Assembly: GCF_014644415.1 (NCBI RefSeq)
Contig: NZ_BMKQ01000001.1
Span: 1,106,861 to 1,170,860 of the forward strand
Length of the DNA: 64,000 bases
Source: Marmoricola endophyticus
GTDB taxonomy: Bacteria > Actinomycetota > Actinomycetes > Propionibacteriales > Nocardioidaceae
Direction: 5' to 3'
Positions 47,437-55,070 of the stretch are shown here, one piece after another (position 1 is the stretch's first letter; each line of letters begins with the position of its first letter). The translations under genes and the position numbers were made by a program. A model generated the notes under the pieces. The model was not told the DNA's origin, ran no database searches, and saw nothing but the letters and a program-made list of their open reading frames with translations.

Positions 47437-48459
47437 CTACGGCTCGACGATCACCTTGATCGCGCCATCGGTCTTGGCGTGGGCAGTGGCGAACGCGTCG
47501 GCGACGTCCTCGAGCGCGTAGCGGTGGGTGACCAGGGGCTCCAGGTCGAACCGGCCGCTGCGCACCAGCTCCAGCGCGCGCTCGTACTGGCCGCGCCCGC
47601 CGTTGCCGCCGATGCCGAAGACGGTCAGCGTCTTGGCCATCAGCGGGACCACCGGCAGCGGAGGCAGGTCGTTGGCCCAGCCGATGTGGGCGACCTTGCC
47701 CTCCTTGCGGACCAGGTCCAGCATCATCTCCGAGGACGACGGGAAACCACTGGTCTCGATGACGATGTCGGCGCCCGCTCCACCGGTGAGGTCGAGGATC
47801 GCCTGCTTCGCGTCGTCGACCTCGGCGACGTTCACGCAGTCGCTGGCCCCGTACGTCCGAGCGATCTCGAACGGCGCCTCGCGCGCGTCGGTGACGATCA
47901 ACCGCCCCGCCCCCGACAGCGCACACAGCCGGGTCAGCGCCAGCCCGATCGGACCCTGGCCGAGCACGACGACCGTCTCGCCCAGCAGGATCCGCAGCCG
48001 GTCGACGGTGTTCAGCCCGACGGCGAGCGGCTCCAGCAGGGATGCCTGCCAGGCTTCGACGCCCTCGGGACGCGGAATCAGGTTGACGGCCGGCACCGCG
48101 ATCCGCTCGCGCATGCAGCCGTCGGACCACAGTCCGATCAGCTTCTTCCTCGTGCAGTCCGCCGGCTTGCCCTTGCCGCACTGGTCGCACTCACCGCACG
48201 GCAGCGAGGGCTTGACCGCGACGGCCGCGCCGACCAGCGACTCGTCCACGCCCTCGCCGACCCGCTCCACGCGACCGGCGAAATCGTGGCCGGGAACCCT
48301 GGGGAAGGGGGTGTCGATGCGCCCGTCGTACTGGTGGGAGTCGGTGCCGCACAGCGATGCCGCCTCCACGGTGACGACGACCCAGCCGGGCGCCGCCTCG
48401 GCCTCGGGGAAGTCCTGGACCTCGACCTGCTCGATGCCGGTCAGCACGGCCGCCCGCAT
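47437..48459 (-). CDS. Zinc-dependent alcohol dehydrogenase (MDR family)
   Basis: A 340-residue medium-chain dehydrogenase/reductase. Catalytic zinc: SLCGTDSHQ with Cys37 and PGHDFAGRVE; structural zinc: CGECDQCGKGKPADC (about 92-106). The Rossmann motif is VVLGQGPIGLALTRLCALSG (about 162-181). Its ATG shares one base with the stop of the DinB-like gene (TGATG), so they are coupled. Probable oxidation of a sugar or polyol alcohol; the substrate is unknown. Confidence 0.93.
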   Translation of the reverse strand: MRAAVLTGIEQVEVQDFPEAEAAPGWVVVTVEAASLCGTDSHQYDGRIDTPFPRVPGHDFAGRVERVGEGVDESLVGAAVAVKPSLPCGECDQCGKGKPADCTRKKLIGLWSDGCMRERIAVPAVNLIPRPEGVEAWQASLLEPLAVGLNTVDRLRILLGETVVVLGQGPIGLALTRLCALSGAGRLIVTDAREAPFEIARTYGASDCVNVAEVDDAKQAILDLTGGAGADIVIETSGFPSSSEMMLDLVRKEGKVAHIGWANDLPPLPVVPLMAKTLTVFGIGGNGGRGQYERALELVRSGRFDLEPLVTHRYALEDVADAFATAHAKTDGAIKVIVEP

Positions 48460-49007
48460 CACTGGCCCGCCTCGGCGCTGCTCGCGGCGAAGTCGCCCGC
48501 GACCTCCGCGGTCACGACCTCGCGGTTGAGCAGGATGTCGAAGGCCTGCTGCACGTGGTGGGTCGAAGCATGGCCGACGATGAGCGGCAGCCACTCCTTG
48601 ACGCTCATCGTGCCGAGGTCGGGGATCTCCACCTGGCGCGCGAGCACGTCGGTTCCGATGGCGGAGAAGGCGGTCGCCAATGTGCGCCGGGTGGCGGCCA
48701 GCTGCCGCCTGGCGACGTCGACCGTCGGCGGGGGGTAGCCGAGCAGGTCGTGCCCGATCTCCTCGCGGAAGAAGAACCGCAGCCCGGGGTCCGCCTCGAG
48801 CCGCGCGAGGTTGCCCAGCCACGCCACGACGCACATGTTCATGTGCGACAGCGTCTGGGCGACCGTCCACCCGCCGTCGTAGTGCGCGCGGTGCAGATCG
48901 CCGTCGCCCATCGTCGCCAGCGCCTCGTCCAGGCGGGCGTACGACGCGTCCGCCTCCGCGAGCTGCCCGGCGGCCGGGGACGAAGCGCTCTCTGTCTGGT
49001 CACTCAT
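48459..49007 (-). CDS. DinB-superfamily protein
   Basis: A 182-residue four-helix-bundle protein of the DinB/YfiT type. The family metal-binding histidines are in WTVAQTLSHMNMCV (His about 58) and in HASTHHVQQAFD (about residues 150-154). Such proteins are often thiol transferases using bacillithiol or mycothiol, or have no known activity. ATG 49007 fits CACGAT six bases upstream. Coupled to the alcohol dehydrogenase, which may mean shared thiol-linked metabolism. Confidence 0.8.
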   Translation of the reverse strand: MSDQTESASSPAAGQLAEADASYARLDEALATMGDGDLHRAHYDGGWTVAQTLSHMNMCVVAWLGNLARLEADPGLRFFFREEIGHDLLGYPPPTVDVARRQLAATRRTLATAFSAIGTDVLARQVEIPDLGTMSVKEWLPLIVGHASTHHVQQAFDILLNREVVTAEVAGDFAASSAEAGQ

Positions 49008-49086
49008 GCGTCGATCGTGCTCAGGCGCCGGGCGGGCCACAAGGCCGCTGAGCGCAGCGCCCGCGCACACCAGCGCCGAGCCCACC

Positions 49087-49092
49087 TAGAGT
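49087..49092 (+). promoter_or_regulatory. Leaderless -10 for the coupled genes at 49099 and 49299
   Basis: TAGAGT six bases before GTG 49099, with no Shine-Dalgarno. It would drive the 67-residue gene and the 256-residue gene coupled to it. Confidence 0.5.
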
Positions 49093-49098
49093 CGCTGC

Positions 49099-49302
49099 GT
49101 GGTCGGATACGAGCAGCGCTGGGTGAGCCTCGTCCTCGAGTCCGGCTCCGACGTCCGCCACGGGCGCGACCCGGAGAACCTCGGCCGGACGCTCTGCGGA
49201 ACCGTCGAGGCGGTCCCCACCACCGTCATGAGGGCACCCTTCGACGGCACGGAAGCAGACGCGTGCGCCGAGTGCGCCGACGCCGTCAGGCGACCCCGGT
49301 GA
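49099..49302 (+). CDS. 67-residue Cys-containing small protein
   Basis: A 67-residue protein with TLCGTVEAV and DACAECADAV, giving three or four Cys that could hold a zinc. GTG start; TAGAGT (49087-49092) lies six bases upstream. The stop overlaps the GTG of the next gene (GTGA), so it is translated in step with the 256-residue protein, which is the main support that it is a real gene. No family recognised. Confidence 0.65.
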   Translation: MVGYEQRWVSLVLESGSDVRHGRDPENLGRTLCGTVEAVPTTVMRAPFDGTEADACAECADAVRRPR

Positions 49303-50069
49303 CGGCGCAGGATCCGGCGGCGCGCCACGCGGCACGGCTCGCGCCGTACGTCGAGCCGCACCTGGCCCGTCGGCGCCAGCAGGAGAAGCACGCCGTCCAC
49401 GACTTCCTGTTCACGTACTACTCCTTCCGGCCCGCTCAGCTGCTGCGGTGGCTGCCTCCCGGCCCCGTGCCGGAGGCCAGGCGGCCGCTGGCCGAGGCGA
49501 CGACGAGGCTGCTGCGGGCGACCGCCGGCCGCGAGGGCAACTTCGGCTGCTTCGGGATGCACGAGTGGGCGATGGTCTACCGCGCACCGCAGACCCGGCA
49601 CCCGCAGCCGCTGCGCCTCGGCCCTCAGGGCACCGACCAGGTGGTGGAGGGGCACCGGCTGGGGTGCAGCCACTGGGACGCGGTCCGCTTCTTCACCCCT
49701 CCCGCGCTGCCGCGGAACACGCTGCGCCCCTTCAAGGACGACCGCGCCGACTTCGAGCAGCCGGGGTGCCTGCACGCGACGATGGACCTCTACAAGCACG
49801 CCTACCGGTTGGTCGAGGTGGTGGGCTCGGACCTCGTGGCCGACGCCTTCGAGCTCGCCTGGGACGTCCGCGTCGTCGACATGCGAGCCGCGCCGTACGA
49901 CCTCACCGGGGTCGTCCTCGACCCGTACGGGACCGAGTGGACCCCGATCGCCGTCGAGACGCCCGCGGGCAAGAGGGAGTACGCCGACCTGCAGCGCGGC
50001 TTCGCCGAGCGCGCCGCACCGATCCGTCGGCGCCTCGCCGACCGGCTCGAGGAGGCGCTCGCCGGCTGA
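49299..50069 (+). CDS. Conserved actinobacterial protein (family sometimes labelled 3-methyladenine DNA glycosylase)
   Basis: A 256-residue soluble protein. Its sequence (EPHLARRRQQEKHAVHDFLF, TYYSFRPAQLLRWLPPGP, GMHEWAMVYRAP, FFTPPALPRNTLRP, GCLHATMDLYKHAYR) is that of an actinobacterial family commonly labelled 3-methyladenine DNA glycosylase. I see no HhH-GPD or AAG motif, so that label is doubtful. The conserved Trp/Tyr/His/Asp blocks suggest an enzyme. GTG start overlaps the preceding gene (GTGA). Confidence 0.75.
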   Translation: MTAQDPAARHAARLAPYVEPHLARRRQQEKHAVHDFLFTYYSFRPAQLLRWLPPGPVPEARRPLAEATTRLLRATAGREGNFGCFGMHEWAMVYRAPQTRHPQPLRLGPQGTDQVVEGHRLGCSHWDAVRFFTPPALPRNTLRPFKDDRADFEQPGCLHATMDLYKHAYRLVEVVGSDLVADAFELAWDVRVVDMRAAPYDLTGVVLDPYGTEWTPIAVETPAGKREYADLQRGFAERAAPIRRRLADRLEEALAG

Positions 50070-50086
50070 ACTCGTGCGGGCCGGTG

Positions 50087-50342
50087 GTCTCGACAGGCTC
50101 GACCTCCGGTGGTCGCGGCCGGCGGCGACCTCGGGCGCGCGGTGGGTGGTCTCGACGGGCTCGACCTCCGGTGGTCGCGGCCGGCGGCGATCTCGGGCGC
50201 GCGGTGGGTGGTCTCGACAGGCTCGACCTCCGCTGGTCGCGCCACCGCCCGACCTGCGGACGGCGGTGGTGGTCTCGACAAGCTCGACCTCCGACGGTCG
50301 CGGTCGGTGGGCGACCTCGGGTGCGCGGTGGCCGGTCTCGAC
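50087..50342. repeat. 62-bp tandem repeat array (four units plus a truncated fifth)
   Basis: GTCTCGAC begins at 50087, 50149, 50211, 50272 and 50335, a period of 61-63 bases. Each unit runs GTCTCGACAGGCTCGACC, TCCGGTGGTCGCGGCC and a GC-rich stretch ending CGCGCGGTGG(GTG). The core matches the dispersed REP-like element at 39 and 57 kb. Unit 3 diverges in its second half and the fifth breaks off after GTCTCGACATG. It lies in a 590-base stretch after the 256-residue gene. Confidence 0.9.
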
Positions 50343-50368
50343 ATGTCGGACCGGTCCGCTTGTTGCGC

Positions 50369-50386
50369 CTAGTCACAAATGACTAG
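50369..50386. promoter_or_regulatory. Palindrome CTAGTCA-CAAA-TGACTAG
   Basis: A perfect 7-bp inverted repeat with a four-base AAA-containing spacer, lying just after the tandem array in an AT-richer patch. Such symmetry and spacing fit an operator for a dimeric MarR- or TetR-type repressor, but no such gene is adjacent. Confidence 0.4.
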
Positions 50387-50458
50387 ACCAGGAATCGCAC
50401 CGGTTGCATCTGTCGCTGACCACTCCCGCAGCCTCGTAGCGGCGGTTTGACTACTCAC

Positions 50459-50501
50459 CAGTCCGCGTCGTGCCGCACGGGGGTCGGTACGACGCGGACT
50501 G
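50459..50501. repeat. 13-bp inverted repeat (hairpin)
   Basis: CAGTCCGCGTCGT (50459-50471) and its exact complement ACGACGCGGACTG (50489-50501) flank a 17-base loop. The stem is strong. It may end transcription from either side; no T-run follows. 50502-50661 otherwise holds nothing recognisable before the small zinc-finger gene. Confidence 0.5.
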
Positions 50502-50661
50502 ACTGTCGTCACCCTCGCAGCACCGGTCGAGATCCTCCGAAGTGACTACCCCGACGGGCCGTCCGGATCATGTCGGACCCGTTCTCGGCGTTTCGCCCGT
50601 CACCCGGGCGGGTGAGGGGTTCTCCTTGGTGCACGCAGTCCCACCGCACCTGGAGCACGTC

Positions 50662-50814
50662 ATGTCCCCCTCGGTCCTCGACCAGACCACGTCCGCCTCT
50701 ACGCTCGTCCCCCCGCCGCGTACCGCGAGCGTCCACGCCTGCGACTGCGGCCAGGACCTCGACGTCTGCCACGCGGGACACTGCCCGCGCTGCGGTCGCA
50801 CCCTGCGCGCCTGA
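50662..50814 (+). CDS. 50-residue Cys-rich (zinc-ribbon-like) protein
   Basis: ATG 50662, with GGAG eight bases upstream, opens a 50-residue protein ending HACDCGQDLDVCHAGHCPRC followed by GRTLRA. The five cysteines and two histidines in 20 residues suggest a small zinc site. A longer in-frame version from 50542 exists but its N-terminal part is unlikely coding. It precedes the convergent kinase gene by 22 bases. Family not recognised. Confidence 0.45.
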   Translation: MSPSVLDQTTSASTLVPPPRTASVHACDCGQDLDVCHAGHCPRCGRTLRA

Positions 50815-50836
50815 CCCGGGCGCGGGGCGGCTCGGC

Positions 50837-52441
50837 TCAGACGAGACCGGCGACCCACCCGAGCACCCCGCCCGACCACGGTGCGCTCGACGCGGGAGCC
50901 CAGACCGGCCCCGACGCGACGACCGCGCCGACGAGAGCGGCTGCGAGGACCAACGACGCCACCACGACGAAGACACCGGCGTACTCGCGCTCCGCCGCGC
51001 GAGCGACACCGGCGTGCACCGTCTCGCGCACCCGGCCACCGCCGGGTCCCCACCACAGACAGGTCGCCAGCACGGCACCGGCCAGCAGCAGCCCGACCGG
51101 GAGCGACGGGCCGAACAGCGCCTCCACCAGGCCGAAGACCAGTGCCGCGGTCACCCCGCAGGCGACCAGCAGCACCGAGCCGAAGGCCGCAACGAACGCG
51201 TGCAGCGGCAGACCGATCGCCGCTCTCGGCAGGTCGTGCCAGGCCCGACGACCACCGCGCACCACCCGGCGGACGTTCATCCGCTCCCTCACCACCGAGG
51301 TCGTGCGCAGCACCCAGACGACGCCGAGCAGCACCAGCACGCCGGCGTACGGCGCGTACGCGACGACCCCCGCGACGACGGCGAGCAGCGCGACGACCTG
51401 GGCGCGCACCAGCAGACCGGATCCGCGGGACGCGGTGACCGGGGCCGGTAGCGGCGGCGGCTCCTCGGCCGGCCGCCGGGCGGGGACGTACACCCCGGCC
51501 GGTTGCGGCGTGCTCCGTGCCGGCACGACCCGCGAGTCGGTGCCGACGTACGTGGGCGCCTCTCCCCCGTTCACCGGCGCCGGCACCGAGCGCACGGGCT
51601 CGGTCCACCGGCTCTCCTGCCGGCTCGCGCGCGCCACGCCGGTCCGCTCCGCGAGCCACGACAGCAGCTCCGCCAGGCTCGGTCGCCGGTGAGGCTCCGG
51701 GTCCAGCGCACGCTCGACCAGCGAGCGGACGGGTTCGGGGACGCCGGTGAGGTCGTGCTCACCGTTGCGGATCCGGTCGAGGACGGCCATCGCCGGGCCG
51801 GTGCCGTAGGGCGCCCGGCCGGTCGCCGCGAACGCGACCGTCGCGGCCCAGGCGTGCACGTCGGAGGCTGTCGTCGCGGGGTCGCCGTACAGGATCTCGG
51901 GCGAGAGGTAGCCGGGCGTGCCGAGCAGCCAGCCGGTGCGGGTCAGGCGGACGTCGTCGGCGACCCGGGCCAGCCCGAAGTCGATGAGGACCGGGTTGCG
52001 ACCCTCCATGAGCACGTTGGACGGCTTGATGTCGCGGTGCACCACACCGACGTCGTGGACCGCGCGCAGGCCCTCGGCGAGACCGACCGCGAAGTGCAGC
52101 AGGTCCGGTCCGCTCAGCGGGCCCTCCTCGCGCACGTGCTCGTGCAGCGGGAGGCCGGGCACGTAGCGGGTGGCGACGTACGGCGTCGGGCCCTGGCTGT
52201 CGGCGTCGACGATCTCGGCCACCCGGAAGCTGTGGACACGACGCAGCGAGGAGACCTCGCGGGCCAGCCGGTCGCGGGCCTCCTGGTCGCCGACGACGTG
52301 CGGCCGCAGCACCTTCAGGGCGACCCGCCGGCCGTCCGGGGCCTGGGCCAGGTGCACGATGCCCATGCCGCCCTCGCCGAGCCGGGTCATCAGGCGGTAG
52401 CCGCCGACCTGGCTCGCGGGCTCGTGGGCAGTACTGGTCAC
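50837..52441 (-). CDS. Membrane-anchored Ser/Thr protein kinase (PknB-like)
   Basis: A 534-residue Hanks-type kinase. Kinase domain at about residues 12-275: GEGGMGIVHLA (ATP loop), VALKVLR (Lys), VVHRDIKPSNVLM (catalytic loop), LIDFGLARV (DFG) and LGTPGYLSPE. A Pro-rich linker is followed by about five membrane spans, with no PASTA domains. GTG 52441 is chosen because TACCAT (52448-52453) lies six bases upstream. No phosphatase or target gene is adjacent. Confidence 0.93.
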   Translation of the reverse strand: MTSTAHEPASQVGGYRLMTRLGEGGMGIVHLAQAPDGRRVALKVLRPHVVGDQEARDRLAREVSSLRRVHSFRVAEIVDADSQGPTPYVATRYVPGLPLHEHVREEGPLSGPDLLHFAVGLAEGLRAVHDVGVVHRDIKPSNVLMEGRNPVLIDFGLARVADDVRLTRTGWLLGTPGYLSPEILYGDPATTASDVHAWAATVAFAATGRAPYGTGPAMAVLDRIRNGEHDLTGVPEPVRSLVERALDPEPHRRPSLAELLSWLAERTGVARASRQESRWTEPVRSVPAPVNGGEAPTYVGTDSRVVPARSTPQPAGVYVPARRPAEEPPPLPAPVTASRGSGLLVRAQVVALLAVVAGVVAYAPYAGVLVLLGVVWVLRTTSVVRERMNVRRVVRGGRRAWHDLPRAAIGLPLHAFVAAFGSVLLVACGVTAALVFGLVEALFGPSLPVGLLLAGAVLATCLWWGPGGGRVRETVHAGVARAAEREYAGVFVVVASLVLAAALVGAVVASGPVWAPASSAPWSGGVLGWVAGLV

Positions 52442-52447
52442 CGCAGA

Positions 52448-52453
52448 ATGGTA
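52448..52453 (-). promoter_or_regulatory. Leaderless -10 of the kinase gene
   Basis: TACCAT on the minus strand, six bases before GTG 52441 and without a Shine-Dalgarno. It supports this start over two longer alternatives. Confidence 0.55.
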
Positions 52454-52538
52454 TCGGGCGGGGCCCGGCGGACCGGTCATCCACGTGGTCCCCACGAGCC
52501 GGGGGAAGATCGCCTCGACCCGCTCGGTTGGGCGGACC

Positions 52539-53315
52539 ATGACCCACAACAGCTACGCAGTCTCCGGCAAGGTCGTCCTCGTCACCGGCGGTGGCTCCGG
52601 CATCGGCCGCGCCATCACCCGTGCCTTCCTCGACAACGGCGCGACCGTCGCGGTCGTCGGCCGACGTGCGGAGGCGCTCGAGGAGACCCTGGCCGGGTAC
52701 GACGACGACCGCGCGCTGGCCGTGCAGGGCGACCTGTCCACGGCGGCGGGTGTCCGCGAGGTCGTGGAGACCGTCGTCGGCAAGCTGGGCCGGCTCGACG
52801 TGCTGGTCAACAACGCCGCGACGTACTCCGCGCAGGACATCACCGAGCTCTCCGACGAGGAGTGGGACGGCTTCCGCAGCACGAACATCGACGCGTTCGT
52901 CCACCTGGCGCGGGCCGTGCTGCCCGAGCTGGAGAAGACCGGCGGCAACGTCGTGGTCACCGGGTCGGTGTCGGGGATGCGCGGCGACTGGGGCCAGGCG
53001 GCGTACAACGCGACCAAGGCCGCCGTGATGAACCTCGTGCAGTCCCTCGCCCTGGACTGGGGCGGTCGCGGCGTGCGGCTGAACTCGGTCGCGCCCGCCT
53101 TCACCCTCACCGACGCCACCGCGGGGGTCGGGCGCGACGAGGAGTCGCTGGCGCCGTTCGTCAACCGGATCGCGCTGGGGCGTCCGGGCACGCCGGAGGA
53201 CATCGCCCCGGCCGTGCTGTTCCTCGCCAGCGACGACGCGGCGTACGTCACGGGCGCCACGCTCACCGTCGACGGGGGCACGACCGCCTCCACCGGGCAG
53301 CCGCACGTGGAGTGA
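52539..53315 (+). CDS. SDR-family oxidoreductase
   Basis: A 258-residue classical short-chain dehydrogenase. TGGGSGIGRAI (about residues 17-27), VNNAAT, the catalytic Ser in VTGSVSGMRG, and YNATK (Tyr about 157, Lys about 161) are in place. The C-terminus FLASDDAAYVTGATLTVDGG is typical. Probably uses NADP(H); the substrate is unknown. It converges on the secreted-protein gene by three bases. Confidence 0.93.
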   Translation: MTHNSYAVSGKVVLVTGGGSGIGRAITRAFLDNGATVAVVGRRAEALEETLAGYDDDRALAVQGDLSTAAGVREVVETVVGKLGRLDVLVNNAATYSAQDITELSDEEWDGFRSTNIDAFVHLARAVLPELEKTGGNVVVTGSVSGMRGDWGQAAYNATKAAVMNLVQSLALDWGGRGVRLNSVAPAFTLTDATAGVGRDEESLAPFVNRIALGRPGTPEDIAPAVLFLASDDAAYVTGATLTVDGGTTASTGQPHVE

Positions 53316-53318
53316 GGC

Positions 53319-53879
53319 TCAGGCGGGGCTGCGCGCCAGGTTGGTGATCGTGATGTCGTCACCCGTCGTCGAGCTCTCGTTGCCGTAGACGAAGGACAGG
53401 GCGACGGGATAGCACCCCGACGTGGTCGCCTGGTAGGTCGCGTTGGACACCGAGCCGTTGCCGGTCGCGGTGCCGACCGTGGTGACCGTGCTGTTCGTGA
53501 CCGTCGTGCCGTTGACCACCAGTGTGAACACGACCGACCTCGGGTTGTCGACGTAGCGGTAGAAGTTGAAGCTGAAGGTGTAGGTCGTGCCGGCGAGGAA
53601 GCGGACCCGCTGGTTCGCGGTCACGGTGACCGACGCCGCGCCCGTGGACCCGGGGTCCTGGACGACCTTGTAGCCACCGGTCTGGAACCCGTCGGTCCCA
53701 CCCGCGGCCGAGATGTTCTGGTTGGTCACCGTCCAGGCGGAGGCGCTCGGCGTCACGAAGTTGTTGCACTGCGACGCGGCGAACGCCGGCGCCGCGGTCG
53801 CGGTGAGCACGACCGGCGTCGTCCACACGCCGGCGCGCACCAGCTGACGCCGGCGAGGTCGGGGGTCGATCTCGGAAAT
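53319..53879 (-). CDS. Secreted Tat-type protein, probable ATT start
   Basis: A secreted protein of 186 residues if translated from ATT 53877-53879. That start gives ISEIDPRPRRRQLVRAGVW, a twin-arginine-type N-region, then a hydrophobic stretch and AAPAFA-AS cleavage; TGAGGA lies six bases before the ATT. GTG 53840 would cut off the arginines. The mature part (CNNFV...GCYPVALSFVYGNES) is Thr/Ser/Asn-rich with two Cys, likely a beta-sandwich. Base composition is lower in GC than its neighbours. Function unknown, perhaps an extracellular binding protein. Confidence 0.7.
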   Translation of the reverse strand: MSEIDPRPRRRQLVRAGVWTTPVVLTATAAPAFAASQCNNFVTPSASAWTVTNQNISAAGGTDGFQTGGYKVVQDPGSTGAASVTVTANQRVRFLAGTTYTFSFNFYRYVDNPRSVVFTLVVNGTTVTNSTVTTVGTATGNGSVSNATYQATTSGCYPVALSFVYGNESSTTGDDITITNLARSPA

Positions 53880-53951
53880 AGCGCGTCCTCAGCCTCGGGA
53901 AATGGCCGAGCCAGAGCCTAACAATGACTTGGATCGAGGCGCAGCAGATCC

Positions 53952-55043
53952 TCAGATCACCCGGCGCATCCACCCGAAGGTGTCGTCCACACGGCCGAAC
54001 TGGATGCCGACGAGCTGCTCGCGGATGGCCATCGTCAGCTCGCCGGGCTCGGTCGCGCCCTCGACCGAGCCGCCGTCCCAGTGCAGCGTGCCGACCGGGG
54101 TGACGACGGCGGCGGTGCCGCACGCGAACACCTCGGTGATCTCGCCCGACGCGACACCCTCGCGCCACTCGTCGATGCCGAACGGCCGCTCCTCGACCGG
54201 GTGCCCCATCTTGCCGGCGAGCTCGATGATCGCCGAGCGGGTGATTCCCTCCAGGATCGTGCCGAGCGCGGGGGTGACGATCCGGCCGTCGGCGTAGAGG
54301 AAGTAGAGGTTCATCCCGCCGAGCTCCTCGACGTACTTCCCCTCGGCGCCGTCGAGGAAGACCACCTGGTCGCAGCCGTGCGCGCTGGCCTCCTGCTGGG
54401 CGACCAGCGAGGAGGCGTAGTTGCCGCCGGTCTTGGCGGCGCCCATGCCACCGCGACCGGCGCGGGTGTACTCCTCGGTCAGCCACAGGCTGAGCGGCTT
54501 GATGCCGCCCTTGAAGTACGCCCCGGCGGGCGAGGCGATGACCATGAAGGTGACGTGCTGCGAGGGCCGCACCCCGAGGAACGCCTCGGAGGCGAACATG
54601 AACGGGCGCAGGTAGAGGCTGGCCTCGCCCGACGAGCCGCCGTACGGGGGCACCCAGCGCTCGTCGGCGGCGACGAGCGCGTCGACGGCGGCGAGGAAGT
54701 CCTCCTCGGGCAGCACCGGCAGCGCGAGTCGCCCGGAGGAGGTCGCCATCCGGCGGGCGTTCTCCTCGGCACGGAAGGTCCACACCGAGCCGTCCTCGTG
54801 CCGGTAGGCCTTCATGCCCTCGAAGATCTCCTGCGCGTAGTGCAGGACGGCCGTCGCCGGGTCGAGGCTGAGCGGTCCGTACGCCTCCACCCGCGCGTCG
54901 TGCCAGCCTCGCTCCGGCGTCCACTCGACGACGTACATGTGGTCGGTGAAGTACGTCCCGAACCCCGGCGCGGTGAGGATCTCGGCGACCTCGGCGTCGC
55001 TGCGCGGGGTGGTGGTCGGGGTGGTGGTGATCTCGAGGGGCAT
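53952..55043 (-). CDS. ilvE: Branched-chain amino acid aminotransferase
   Basis: A 363-residue class IV PLP aminotransferase for leucine, isoleucine and valine. The PLP lysine is in GMGAAKTGGNYASSL (about residue 200), with LYLRPFMFASEAFLGVRPS before it and VVFLDGAEGKYVEELGGMN after. ATG 55043 is leaderless: TAGGAT (55051-55056) lies seven bases upstream. It follows leuB by 27 bases on the same strand and acts in the same pathway. Confidence 0.97.
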   Translation of the reverse strand: MPLEITTTPTTTPRSDAEVAEILTAPGFGTYFTDHMYVVEWTPERGWHDARVEAYGPLSLDPATAVLHYAQEIFEGMKAYRHEDGSVWTFRAEENARRMATSSGRLALPVLPEEDFLAAVDALVAADERWVPPYGGSSGEASLYLRPFMFASEAFLGVRPSQHVTFMVIASPAGAYFKGGIKPLSLWLTEEYTRAGRGGMGAAKTGGNYASSLVAQQEASAHGCDQVVFLDGAEGKYVEELGGMNLYFLYADGRIVTPALGTILEGITRSAIIELAGKMGHPVEERPFGIDEWREGVASGEITEVFACGTAAVVTPVGTLHWDGGSVEGATEPGELTMAIREQLVGIQFGRVDDTFGWMRRVI

Positions 55044-55070
55044 GAGTCGGATCCTAGGTCGCGGTGTGGG

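Noticed and set aside
39001-47500. Genomic island
   Set aside because: The catabolic region is accessory in content but shows no integrase, att repeats, tRNA junction or base-composition shift; the tRNAs lie 3.5 kb away and are intact.
50087-50342. CRISPR array
   Set aside because: Units of 62 bases repeat almost as a whole; there are no unique spacers, no short constant repeat and no cas genes.
50542-50661. Longer N-terminus for the Cys-rich 50-residue protein
   Set aside because: The added 40 residues are low-quality sequence without a Shine-Dalgarno, while ATG 50662 has one.
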